Positions 22,829 through 31,447 of a stretch of 64,000 bases of DNA are shown here, piece by piece (positions within the stretch are counted from its first letter, which is position 1; every line of letters starts with the position of its first letter). The stretch comes from Diphasiastrum complanatum. Lineage: Eukaryota; Streptophyta; Lycopodiopsida; Lycopodiales; Lycopodiaceae. A model generated the notes under the pieces. It saw nothing but the letters and a program-made list of their open reading frames with translations. It was not told the origin of the DNA and ran no database searches. The translations under genes and the position numbers were made by a program. The stretch lies in NCBI GenBank assembly GCA_029204225.1, contig CM055097.1:49804600-49868599 (forward strand), given 5' to 3'.

Positions 22829-23748
22829 TGTTGTAAAGCTGACTTGGGTGCACCCAGCGTGCCCTGTAAGACTCAAAGGGGTGACACTCCCTAAGGTCCC
22901 AGAGCAAGTTAGAATGTCAAGGACTGAGCCTCCGACCTGTGGTGAGCCAGTCAAGTAGTCACAAAGTCATGAGCTAGCTCTGGAGCTCGAGTCATGGCCT
23001 AGTCAGGAAAGCAGGTTGATTCGGCCGCCGGGACGGCTCCCGGGACCCATGTCCGGGAGCCAGACTGATTCTGCCAGGCTTGCCAGGCTTAATCAGCAAA
23101 ATAAAAACTAAGTCCTAAAAAGCGTGCTTTACCAGAAAGCACTATGTTTCAAACCAGAGGGGGTGCGCCGAATCACAGCAGAACTATAGGGGGAGTCCGG
23201 CAGACAGAAACTTGGGCAGCTCAACCAGCGCCAGGAATCCAGTCGCCAGGTCTCAGCTCCCTCTACCAGCACGAGCCAGGCACAATGCCCAGCATGTGTT
23301 GGTGGCCCCGAGACCGGTCAGTCTATGTATGAATGTAACCTCTTCCAAATCTAATAAAGTTGATCCTTGGGGATGATTACCATTTCGGTTTCGCCTCCGG
23401 GACTGGTCCAAGTGGAAGGACCCTTACTACAACCTTTTTGCGTCGCTGGCGCCTAAGGGTCCCTGTCATCGACATGGGGCTTGCCGCTATGCCAATTGGT
23501 CAGTTTGGCGACCACTATGCCTTGGGTTTCATGTGTGGCTTGTCTTTGCCTTTGGTTACCTTTTGGGGACGGATTCTTTGTTGGCTTTCGGGTTGGTTGG
23601 GATTCCAGTTTTCTTAAGTCTGAATGGTTAAGCTTGTTACGATTCTGAGTTGGCTTTTACATAAGTGCATGATGGATGAATGTTAGACTTAAGCGTGTGT
23701 TGGGGAAACCGCTCAAGTCCCAGCGCCCTTTGAGGCGCCGGCGCAACA
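22829..23748 (+). repeat. 5' LTR of the Gag-protease element
   Basis: Paired with 27163-28082. An AATAAA at 23353-23358 may serve as polyadenylation signal (same position at 27687-27692 in the other copy). Unlike its surroundings the LTR is GC-rich. Confidence 0.97.
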
Positions 23749-23750
23749 TG

Positions 23751-23762
23751 TGGTATCAGAGC
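23751..23762 (+). other. Primer binding site, initiator tRNA-Met
   Basis: Exact TGGTATCAGAGC two bases after the 5' LTR. Confidence 0.9.
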
Positions 23763-23834
23763 CGACTAGCCGGTTAGCTACGCAAGTCTCACAGGGATGG
23801 CCACGTTTTTGGGATTTGTCAGGACAACCGTTGC

Positions 23835-24230
23835 GCAAGGTGCTGCCCACAGTGTAAGCACGGGTGCATCCACGGTCGGGGTGGTCGGCAGAACGGGGGA
23901 CTTGATGAGTCAAAGTGTTGCCCTCGAGGTGTAAGCACGGTCAGTTCTCGCGGTTCGGGCCTGGCGCTGTCTGCACGTAGGACGGATGAGGCAAAGTGCT
24001 GCCTAGGTAGGTGAAAGCACGGTCTGTACCTTGTGGGGTGCGGGGCGACATATTCGAACTGTACGGGTTAACCATTGATACAGAGATGCTGCTCGAATTC
24101 GGGTGTAAAGCACGGGTGGTTAGCTGCCAGTGCGGGATAGCTGCCGATCGTTTAGCTATAAGGGCTATCGACCAAAAAGTGGTGGGGCGTGACTGAGGCA
24201 ATGTGCTGCTTAATGGTGAAAGCACGGATG
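23835..24230 (+). repeat. Five repeats of a potential hairpin in the element leader
   Basis: A unit of the type CAAAGTGCTGCC...GTGAAAGCACGG occurs five times. GTGCT or its variant starts at 23840, 23915, 23996, 24086 and 24203, and each is followed 12-18 bases later by AGCAC (23857, 23934, 24016, 24109, 24221), which can pair with it. In the second unit GTGTT still pairs through a G-U pair. The repeated stems between primer site and Gag start are where LTR elements keep packaging and dimerisation signals. Confidence 0.75.
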
Positions 24231-24581
24231 GTTGGATGGATGTTTCCCCGTGGGCTAATTCTGTGATAGATTTGTGTGGGCGCGGCTAGGCAAAGGTCCT
24301 ACGTCCGGTCTCAGGGGGGGTTTGTGGCTTGAGAGGGATCCTCTATGTTTGCTTTGGTTGGTATGTTCCGTTTGTCGTGTGCTTGCTTGGACACAAATGA
24401 CCTGGTTCCTACTTGGCTCTCAGGTGATGTGGGCGTGCTAAGTTTGAGGAAGGGATATTTTCATTGAAGCTGATTTAATAAAGAAGAAAAGAGAGCTGTG
24501 GGGCCCGGCTGACAGAAGGGAGAGCTTCAAATATAAAAAGGATTGAGGCGATAATCTGTTGGAAGTACACCTCTGACTATA

Positions 24582-26795
24582 ATGGAGGACCATCTTGAAG
24601 AGTTACGAGCACTGACGGACGGAGAAGAGCTGACTCGAGAATACAGCTCTCGCATGCATCGAGATGGCACCAGGTCCAAGTCGAGAAAGAAAGAGCGTAT
24701 GCACTCCACAGTGGCGCCCCTCCATGAAGAGATGGGTGGCCCTTCTGAACCTACACCAAGAGATGAACCCTTGCCAGAGGCACAACAGGACCTCTTTGAA
24801 GTGAAGATGCGGCAATACTTATCAAGCGCAATGACGGCTATGCTTAGCGAGGTGAAGAAGGATAGAGAAACCGAAAGGAAAGAATGGCAAACATCCTTGC
24901 GAGCCATGAATCTTACCCAAATTAACCTTGCTAGAGAAATGAGAGACGGGCTAACACAGCTCGAAGCCAGGTTTGAAGAGTTGGAAGCAACTAGGGAGAA
25001 TGCAGTGGCGCCTCCTCCACAGATACCAAGAGAACCACGAGCGCGAACCACGGAGGGCCCAAGAAAGACTGCCAAAGTGAAAGCACCACCTACTTTCAAA
25101 GGAGAGCGTGATATTCGAGTTGTGGAAGATTGGTTGTTTCACATGGACCATTACTTCCGTCTAATGAACACTCCTGAGGAAGAAAGAACTGACTTGGCAT
25201 TAGCATATTTTGAGGGCTACACTACAAATTGGTACCGGATGGCAGGAATGCATTTTCAAACATGGGACGCATTCAAAGCCGTGTTACGAGAGGAGTTCAT
25301 ACCGAAGGATTCACACATGAGATTGAGGACAGAATTATCGGGGCTCAAACAGAAAGGGTCATTGCGAGAGTACCTCAATAGATTCAGACAGAGTGTATGG
25401 GTTATTGAAGATATGTCCGAGGCGGACAAAACTCATTACCTATTGTCTGGAATGCAATCCTGGACCCGACGTGCGATAGACAGCTACATGCCCCATGATT
25501 TCAATTCAACTATTCGAGCGGCTGAAATGGTTTGTGATTATGAGAGCACATTGGCACCAGCTGCTCCCGCAACCTCAACAAGAGTATTTAGTGGATCCAG
25601 ACCGAGTCCGAGCTTCTTTTCAAGAGGGGACTCAGCTCCAAATGGCAACCAAGCCTCGAGTAGCGTGAATAAATTCCCAACAAAAACAGAGTTTGGCAAC
25701 CAAGGCAACAATGGAGGGAACATGTTCCAGAGAAGAAACAATGTTGGACCTTCGACTAGTCACAGCAACAGCTCACCAACAGTGGGCAGTTCCATGCGTT
25801 GCTTCAACTGTCATCAGCAAGGTCACTCTTGGAGATCATGCCCCAAACCATTGAATAAGCAAATCATGGCTGCCATTGAAGGATTTGATAGGATGGAGAG
25901 AGAGGCATTTGATCAAGAAGATGGTGAACAAGATGATGAAGAGGACCCAGAAACGGATTTGACGGAGTCTGACCTGAATGCCTTGCAACAGATAGGGGCA
26001 CTTGCGGCTTATCGTGAACATCTTATGGCGACTCCTGCGAGAGGATCCAAGTTATTGTACCTGAAAGGCTGTATTCAAGGCAGGATCATTTACTTCATGG
26101 TAGACCTGGGGGCGTCTCATAACTACTTGTCAGAAAAACTGACAGGAGAATTGGACATCCAATGTGAAGAAAATGTGACTCCTATTTGTGTGGAGACCGC
26201 GAAAGGTACAATGACCACTTGTAGATTGGCAACCAACTTACCAATCTCTCTGGGAGCCTGGAAGAATCGACTAACGTTCACAATCTTGAAGATGGATGCC
26301 TTCGACGCTATTTTGGGATTAAGTTGGTTTAACGAACATGTGGTGGCCTTCTTGGCAAAAGGGGTTAACCTTGTGTTATTATATAATGGCAGGAGACCTT
26401 GTGTCGTCAGAGCTGTGCCAGGGGACCAACTAGAAAAGAACGACACAAATGAACCTGAGCCAACCATTCCTCCCAATCTCATTCACCTATTTAACGAAGG
26501 ACAACCAACAGTGACAGACCAGCTGGCACGGGAACAAATGGAGCCAAAATTGCCTATAGTCTCTACATCAAAGGTGAATTCAAGTGCCGATGCAGAGCTC
26601 AAGGAGCTCACCTTGTGTGACCAAGCGAAAACTCACCTTTTTAATGAAAGACATCCAACAGTGACAAACCAGTTGACGCGAGGTCAAATGGAGCCAACAT
26701 TGCCTGCAGTTTCTACGTCAAAGGTGAATCTAAGTGCCGATGCAGAGCTCAAGGAGCTCAACCTGGACGACCAAACGAAATATCTAGAGTCCTAG
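24582..26795 (+). CDS. Gag-protease polyprotein of the non-autonomous Gypsy-type element
   Basis: An intact ORF of 737 codons starts at ATG 24582. Residues 1-160 are charged with heptad-like stretches. The retrotransposon gag domain spans about 165-325 (APPTFKGERDIRVVEDWLFHMD, YFEGYTTNWYRMAG, WDAFKAVLREEFIP, LREYLNRFRQ). A zinc knuckle CX2CX4HX4C is at 407-420 (CFNCHQQGHSWRSC). An acidic linker leads to a retropepsin fold (about 490-600) with YFMVDLGASHNYLS and FDAILGLSWF. The active site reads Asp508-Leu-Gly where the family has Asp-Thr/Ser-Gly, so cleavage is doubtful. The last 100 residues are a 50-residue tandem duplication. Gag would form particles that package element RNA in the cytoplasm. 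Confidence 0.93.
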   Translation: MEDHLEELRALTDGEELTREYSSRMHRDGTRSKSRKKERMHSTVAPLHEEMGGPSEPTPRDEPLPEAQQDLFEVKMRQYLSSAMTAMLSEVKKDRETERKEWQTSLRAMNLTQINLAREMRDGLTQLEARFEELEATRENAVAPPPQIPREPRARTTEGPRKTAKVKAPPTFKGERDIRVVEDWLFHMDHYFRLMNTPEEERTDLALAYFEGYTTNWYRMAGMHFQTWDAFKAVLREEFIPKDSHMRLRTELSGLKQKGSLREYLNRFRQSVWVIEDMSEADKTHYLLSGMQSWTRRAIDSYMPHDFNSTIRAAEMVCDYESTLAPAAPATSTRVFSGSRPSPSFFSRGDSAPNGNQASSSVNKFPTKTEFGNQGNNGGNMFQRRNNVGPSTSHSNSSPTVGSSMRCFNCHQQGHSWRSCPKPLNKQIMAAIEGFDRMEREAFDQEDGEQDDEEDPETDLTESDLNALQQIGALAAYREHLMATPARGSKLLYLKGCIQGRIIYFMVDLGASHNYLSEKLTGELDIQCEENVTPICVETAKGTMTTCRLATNLPISLGAWKNRLTFTILKMDAFDAILGLSWFNEHVVAFLAKGVNLVLLYNGRRPCVVRAVPGDQLEKNDTNEPEPTIPPNLIHLFNEGQPTVTDQLAREQMEPKLPIVSTSKVNSSADAELKELTLCDQAKTHLFNERHPTVTNQLTRGQMEPTLPAVSTSKVNLSADAELKELNLDDQTKYLES
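26484..26783 (+). repeat. In-frame 150-bp duplication inside the Gag-protease ORF
   Basis: Unit 26484-26633 is repeated at 26634-26783. The encoded units both start HLFNE and contain PTVT, QMEP and STSKVN, with about a dozen amino acid differences, so the duplication is older than the LTR insertion. Confidence 0.95.
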
Positions 26796-27162
26796 GGGAC
26801 TCATCCAGATGTGCGACGACAACGACATATCTGAGGCTTAAGGGAGCCGTGAGTACCTTTTTCTTTCATGCTAATAAAGTAAGCCGCATTTCTCATTGAG
26901 GAGTGAGCTTCAGTTTGATGTCTAAGTGCAGCAGCTTCACACAGGTTTTACGTAAGTGAACTAGATCCACACTTTTCCTGTGCTGGGTGTAAAACACAAT
27001 ATCATTACTCTGCTTTACAGTTGGTTTCCTTTGGCCGGTGAATCAAGCCCGTGCCCTTGTATATGTGACTAAAGTCTGGCCGGTGAATTAAGCCCGTGCC
27101 ATGAGTCTTAGGTTCTAGTTTGGCCCTGATGAGGACATCAGCTTTCTCAAATGAGGGGAGGA
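26796..27162 (+). other. 3' untranslated region and polypurine tract of the element
   Basis: Non-coding, with a short internal repeat GGCCGGTGAATYAAGCCCGT at about 27034 and 27078. It ends with the purine tract ATGAGGGGAGGA (27151-27162) directly before the 3' LTR. Confidence 0.8.
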
Positions 27163-28082
27163 TGTTGTAAAGCTGACTTGGGTGCACCCAGCGTGCCCTG
27201 TAAGACTCAAAGGGGTGACACTCCCTAAGGTCCCAGAGCAAGTTAGAATGTCAAGGACTGAGCCTCCGACCTGTGGTGAGCCAGTCAAGTAGTCACAAAG
27301 TCATGAGCTAGCTCTGGAGCTCGAGTCATGGCCTAGTCAGGAAAGCAGGTTGATTCGGCCGCCGGGACGGCTCCCGGGACCCATGTCCGGGAGCCAGACT
27401 GATTCTGCCAGGCTTGCCAGGCTTAATCAGCAAAATAAAAACTAAGTCCTAAAAAGCGTGCTTTACCAGAAAGCACTATGTTTCAAACCAGAGGGGGTGC
27501 GCCGAATCACAGCAGAACTATAGGGGGAGTCCGGCAGACAGAAACTTGGGCAGCTCAACCAGCGCCAGGAATCCAGTCGCCAGGTCTCAGCTCCCTCTAC
27601 CAGCACGAGCCAGGCACAATGCCCAGCATGTGTTGGTGGCCCCGAGACCGGTCAGTCTATGTATGAATGTAATCTCTTCCAAATCTAATAAAGTTGATCC
27701 TTGGGGATGATTACCATTTCGGTTTCGCCTCCGGGACTGGTCCAAGTGGAAGGATCCTTACTACAACCTTTTTGCGTCGCTGGCGCCTAAGGGTCCCTGT
27801 CATCGACATGGGGCTTGCCGCTATGCCAATTGGTCAGTTTGGCGACCACTATGCCTTGGGTTTCATGTGTGGCTTGTCTTTGCCTTTGGTTACCTTTTGG
27901 GGACGGATTCTGAGTTGGCTTTCGGGTTGGTTGGGATTCCAGTTTTCTTAAGTCTGAATGGTTAAGCTTGTTACGATTCTGAGTTGGCTTTTACGTAAGT
28001 GCATGATGGATGAATGTTAGACTTAAGCGCGTGTTGGGGAAACCGCTCAAGTCCCAGCGCCCTTTGAGGCGCCGGCGCAACA
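27163..28082 (+). repeat. 3' LTR of the Gag-protease element
   Basis: Same length as the 5' LTR, with about seven visible substitutions, mostly transitions. TAAAG follows directly. Confidence 0.97.
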
Positions 28083-29119
28083 TAAAGCCTTGAATAATGC
28101 CTTAAGCCTCTCGACGAGGGCTCAAGATGCCGACACTTGCTATCCATCTTTTTCCTCCTTGGGTGGGGGATCTAAAGAGTAGAAAGACCAAAATGCTAAG
28201 GCATTATTTGACGTAAAATACTTGTTGGGTTTCTTTGGTGTAAAATAATATCATCCAAGCTGTATGAAATATTTGTTGGCCACTATGGGCATAATAGCCT
28301 TGACCATTTTTTCATAAAGCAAATCATGTCCTAAATGCTCAAGAGACTTGCAGAATGAGAATTTTTTTGCCTAATGATGCCCTACAAAAACTACTTGGAA
28401 AAGTTTCAATGAGTATTTATCAATGTTGTTGAGTGTTTGGATTTCATTTTGGTACCTTGTGATTATTAACAACGGGTTTATCATGTATGCAAGGGGTATA
28501 TACACTTGAAATCATGGATGACCAAAATTTTTATTAGTTGTCAAAGTTTATAGTTGAGTGATATCATATCCTTACATACTTATTTGAGATTGATATTAAA
28601 TCGATATATGTTTTTAAAATCTATTGATATCAAGCTATATCAATCCCAAAGGATAAGTGATGGTATTTCAAAAAAAGTTCAAGTATAGAGACAAAATTAG
28701 AGGTAGGATTGGTGGAACGTGCTTGAATGTATTCTATTTAAAATTTCTCGTTACTTTGAAATACACATTAGGAGAAGTTAGGTATAGATGTAATAAGAAT
28801 TGATGCTAATTACGAACTCTAGCTTCAAGCTACTTTGAGGTATATGGGAAAAACGTGTTAATTTTAAAATGTTTTGAATGTGGCATATGAATTGAAGTTT
28901 GAGCAATTGTGGCAAAGTATGCAAAATAGTTGAGCTTAAGCCTTACCCATTCAAATTTCAATTTTTTTTCACATGTAAATTATTAGAATTTATAATATGC
29001 TAAGATTTGGGATTGATACAAATCGGCAATTTTATTAGCTCAAATATTTGGAGCTATTCTTTTTGTCTTATATGTAATTGTTTTGAGCTATTGAAAATCA
29101 ACATTTGGAATTATTTTTT
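28083..29119. other. AT-rich stretch without recognisable features
   Basis: Only short low-complexity and palindromic AT words; no coding, LTR or RNA gene seen. Confidence 0.5.
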
Positions 29120-29283
29120 ATGTAGTAGGTAATGGCCATTGGGAGGGCCATCACCACATATAATCTGGGACCCGGTCGCGAGTGGCAGAGGTCACGAGCT
29201 GCCCGGGGATTAATTACCTCATATAATTGACGGTTCGGTTGATTTTTTTCTTTGACCCATCTCTATCTCCCTATGATGCCTTG

Positions 29284-29346
<63 letters not shown>
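29284..29346 (+). repeat. (CT)n/(CA)n compound microsatellite
   Basis: CT run with one interruption, changing to CA at about 29328. Confidence 0.95.
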
Positions 29347-29347
<1 letters not shown>

Positions 29348-29542
29348 TTTAGATTAAAAAGGGGCAAAAAAGACGGGCCCTATATTATGCAAAATGATAT
29401 ATATTATGCACAACTGATATCTAAGAGCATTAACAACATCGTAATTGATGTTCGGCTAATTTTTGGGCCCTATATTATTTTGCATAATATAGGGCCCATA
29501 TGTTTTTACTCGTTTTTTAGAAATGAGATAGAGTTAACGCAC

Positions 29543-29543
<1 letters not shown>

Positions 29544-29599
<56 letters not shown>

Positions 29600-29699
29600 C
29601 AGAGAGAGAAAGCACGGGAGGGAGAGAGAGAGCGGGAGAGCGCAGTAGACAGAGAGAGAGGGAGAGAGTGCAGCAGAGAGAGAAAGGGAGAGACATTCC

Positions 29700-29747
<48 letters not shown>

Positions 29748-29815
29748 ACGGAGAGGAGAGAGAGCGCAGGAGAGAAAGAAAGGGAGAGACATTCATGAGA
29801 GAGAGATGAGAGAAA
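29544..29815 (+). repeat. (GA)n-rich tract
   Basis: Pure GA runs at about 29544-29595 and 29702-29746, joined by GA-rich imperfect sequence. A unit containing GGGAGAGACATTC appears at about 29686 and 29783. Confidence 0.95.
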
Positions 29816-29886
29816 GCCTTACAAAAAATTAGCCGAACTGCAATTACGTGAGGTAATGGTCCATTGGTCGGACTATTACCACAAAT

Positions 29887-29992
29887 AATCCGGTCCCTGA
29901 ACAGCTCGTGGCCTCAGCCACTTGCTGCCGGGTCCCGGTAATCCGGTCCCCGAACAGCTCGTGGCCTCAGCCACTTGCTGCCGGGTCCCGGA
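29887..29992 (+). repeat. 53-bp tandem duplication in the right arm of the foldback element
   Basis: Unit 29887-29939 repeated at 29940-29992, one visible difference (CCTGAAC versus CCCGAAC). Confidence 0.95.
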
Positions 29993-30036
29993 TTATTTAT
30001 GGTAATGGCCCTCCCAATGGCCATTGCCTACTACAT

Positions 30037-31253
30037 TCTACTCTTTGCTCAGAGTAATACTCGACTTCACACACCCTCGCATAGCTATTGAAATTTCAGG
30101 GACCTTCATGGTGATCAAATGCATGAGCTTTTGTTAATCCCTTCAACGAAGAGGGTGGGACCGTGTTAGCAAAGTTAAGGGAAGGTGAGTTACAAGGATT
30201 ATTCAGGAATACCGTGATGATTGATCCTTCAATCTTGCTGCGCTCATGTTGAGTGTCGTCGAGGAGGAAATATTATATGCTTATTATTACTGAAAATTTA
30301 AGGAGATGGAGCATCTCTTCACCATAGTAACTACAGTCTACTGAATAATTTGATAACATCAGACGCAAATATCCGGACACGCCAGGTGAGCAAGAAGAGA
30401 CTGACAACAGCGTTCCCGACCGTGAGTTTGATTCGAGCTGGATCTTTTTTCTTTTTTTCAGCTTTGGCACTGTGACACGCATACGAATAGTAACACATTT
30501 GTATCAGCGTCGCATCAGGACCTGGCCTACCTACCTGGATCTACAGGTATGGATGGATTCAGCTTCATTTTATATCGTTTACTCTTTTCCGCTCGTAGAA
30601 GCAAGATCCGATCCGATCGTTTGAGTTCCGTCAAATCTTTCTGATTAAGATTTAAATAGGCATTTATTTCAAGTCTTGTATAGAAAGCCTGTTTCCACTT
30701 TTCATTTTGATTCTACGTAGCCTTGACAAGTAAGTAAAGAATATACGTATCTGGGACCTGACTGTACGTAGTGTGACTCGGTTAGGAGAAGAAGAATACC
30801 TGCTTTCATTAAATAGGGATGGGCAAAGCGTCAGTGTAGAAAAGAATGAAACATTATGTGAAAGCTAAGGGTAACGTTTGCCAATTCAACTTCGATCGAA
30901 TGACTGATAATTATATGATTTTATGATAGATTATATTCTGTTCTTTCAGTAAACTAAACGGAGCAATCCTACGATCGCTTCTGTTTGTATTTATGGCTAC
31001 ATCCTTTTGTGCCTGAGTTAATGTATGCACTTTCCATTTTATGTTTGTTTTTCCTTGACAAGTGTGTAAGGCGCCGTTTAGTGTGTCCTGTTTCTCATTC
31101 ACTCTTTCTGTGCGTTTTCCACCTGCTATGGTTTACTTTGAATCTAGCCACCTATACTATTCTGTTTCTGCTCACATTTTGCGGTGAATCTAACCGTGGA
31201 ACCATTTTGCAGGAAACGTGAAGTAGCTCTCCGCCTCATTTCCCTGAGCAACC
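30037..31253 (+). other. Probable promoter and leader region of the ACR-like gene
   Basis: No coding or element homology. The end has a pyrimidine-rich stretch and TTTTGCAG (31204-31211), which could be the acceptor of a leader intron before GAAACGTG. The ATG at 31254 stands in a strong plant start context, AACCATGGCT. Confidence 0.35.
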
Positions 31254-31447
31254 ATGGCTACTGCATTGAGGTGTAATTTTCTTGCCAAGGCCGTAGTCTT
31301 TGGTGAGCCGGAAAATTTATGCAAATTCTTTATTCGCTCTCGGGAAGCCATGTGGTTCAGACCGGGACTTGGATTCCGTGCAAGCGGCAATATACCTCTT
31401 CCGTATTCCCAGTCAAGGTCGTCGCCAACCCCACGGTCGTCATGCAG
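31254..31447 (+). CDS. ACR11-like: Probable exon 1 of the ACR11/12-like plastid ACT-domain protein (transit peptide)
   Basis: Two overlapping frames look like plastid targeting sequence. The frame from ATG 31254 (AACCATGGCT context) starts MATALRCNFLAKAVVFG and is open past 31447. The frame from ATG 31319 starts MQILYSLSGSH and ends FPVKVVANPTVVMQ at 31447 before the donor CAG/GTTGTA. Only the second has the phase needed to join exon 2 (GAAGAATTG at 43210). A one-base difference between 31254 and 31400 would unite a strong start with the fitting end; alternatively translation starts at 31319. The assignment to this gene rests on strand, phase and position and is not proved; an intermediate exon is possible. 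Confidence 0.5.

Larger units (their letters stand above)
22829..28082 (+). mobile_element. Young non-autonomous Gypsy-type LTR element with Gag-protease only
   Basis: Complete element of 5254 bp. Both LTRs are 920 bp (22829-23748 and 27163-28082), begin TG and end CA, and differ at about seven positions by eye. TAAAG stands directly before (22824-22828) and after (28083-28087) as the target site duplication. A Met primer site, a repeat-rich leader, one intact 737-codon ORF and a purine tract complete it. No RT, RNase H or integrase is present, so the enzymes must come from another element. The layout is that of the TR-GAG class of plant elements, here with a protease fold added to Gag. Confidence 0.95.
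29120..30036. mobile_element. Composite foldback (inverted-repeat) element
   Basis: The left end (ATGTAGTAGGTAATGGCC...) and the right end are imperfect inverted copies for over 120 bases, including the words GGCCATTGGGAGGGCCAT and GGGACCCGG. A second, inner inverted pair repeats GGGCCCTATATTAT around 29376 and 29464-29503. Facing (CT)n and (GA)n tracts add more self-complementarity. The right arm has an internal 53-bp duplication. No coding. The target duplication is not clear; TA on both sides of an inner border is possible. Family not assigned. Confidence 0.7.

Noticed and set aside
23144-23617. ORFs of 62 and 85 codons inside the 920-bp LTR, repeated in the 3' LTR (27478-27951)
   Set aside because: They are conserved only because the LTRs are young copies of each other; no known domain and no codon bias visible. 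Chance ORFs in GC-rich DNA.
24533-24542. TATAAAAAGG as a promoter 40 bases before the Gag start
   Set aside because: LTR elements start transcription in the LTR; a single TATA-like word this close to the ATG is most likely chance.
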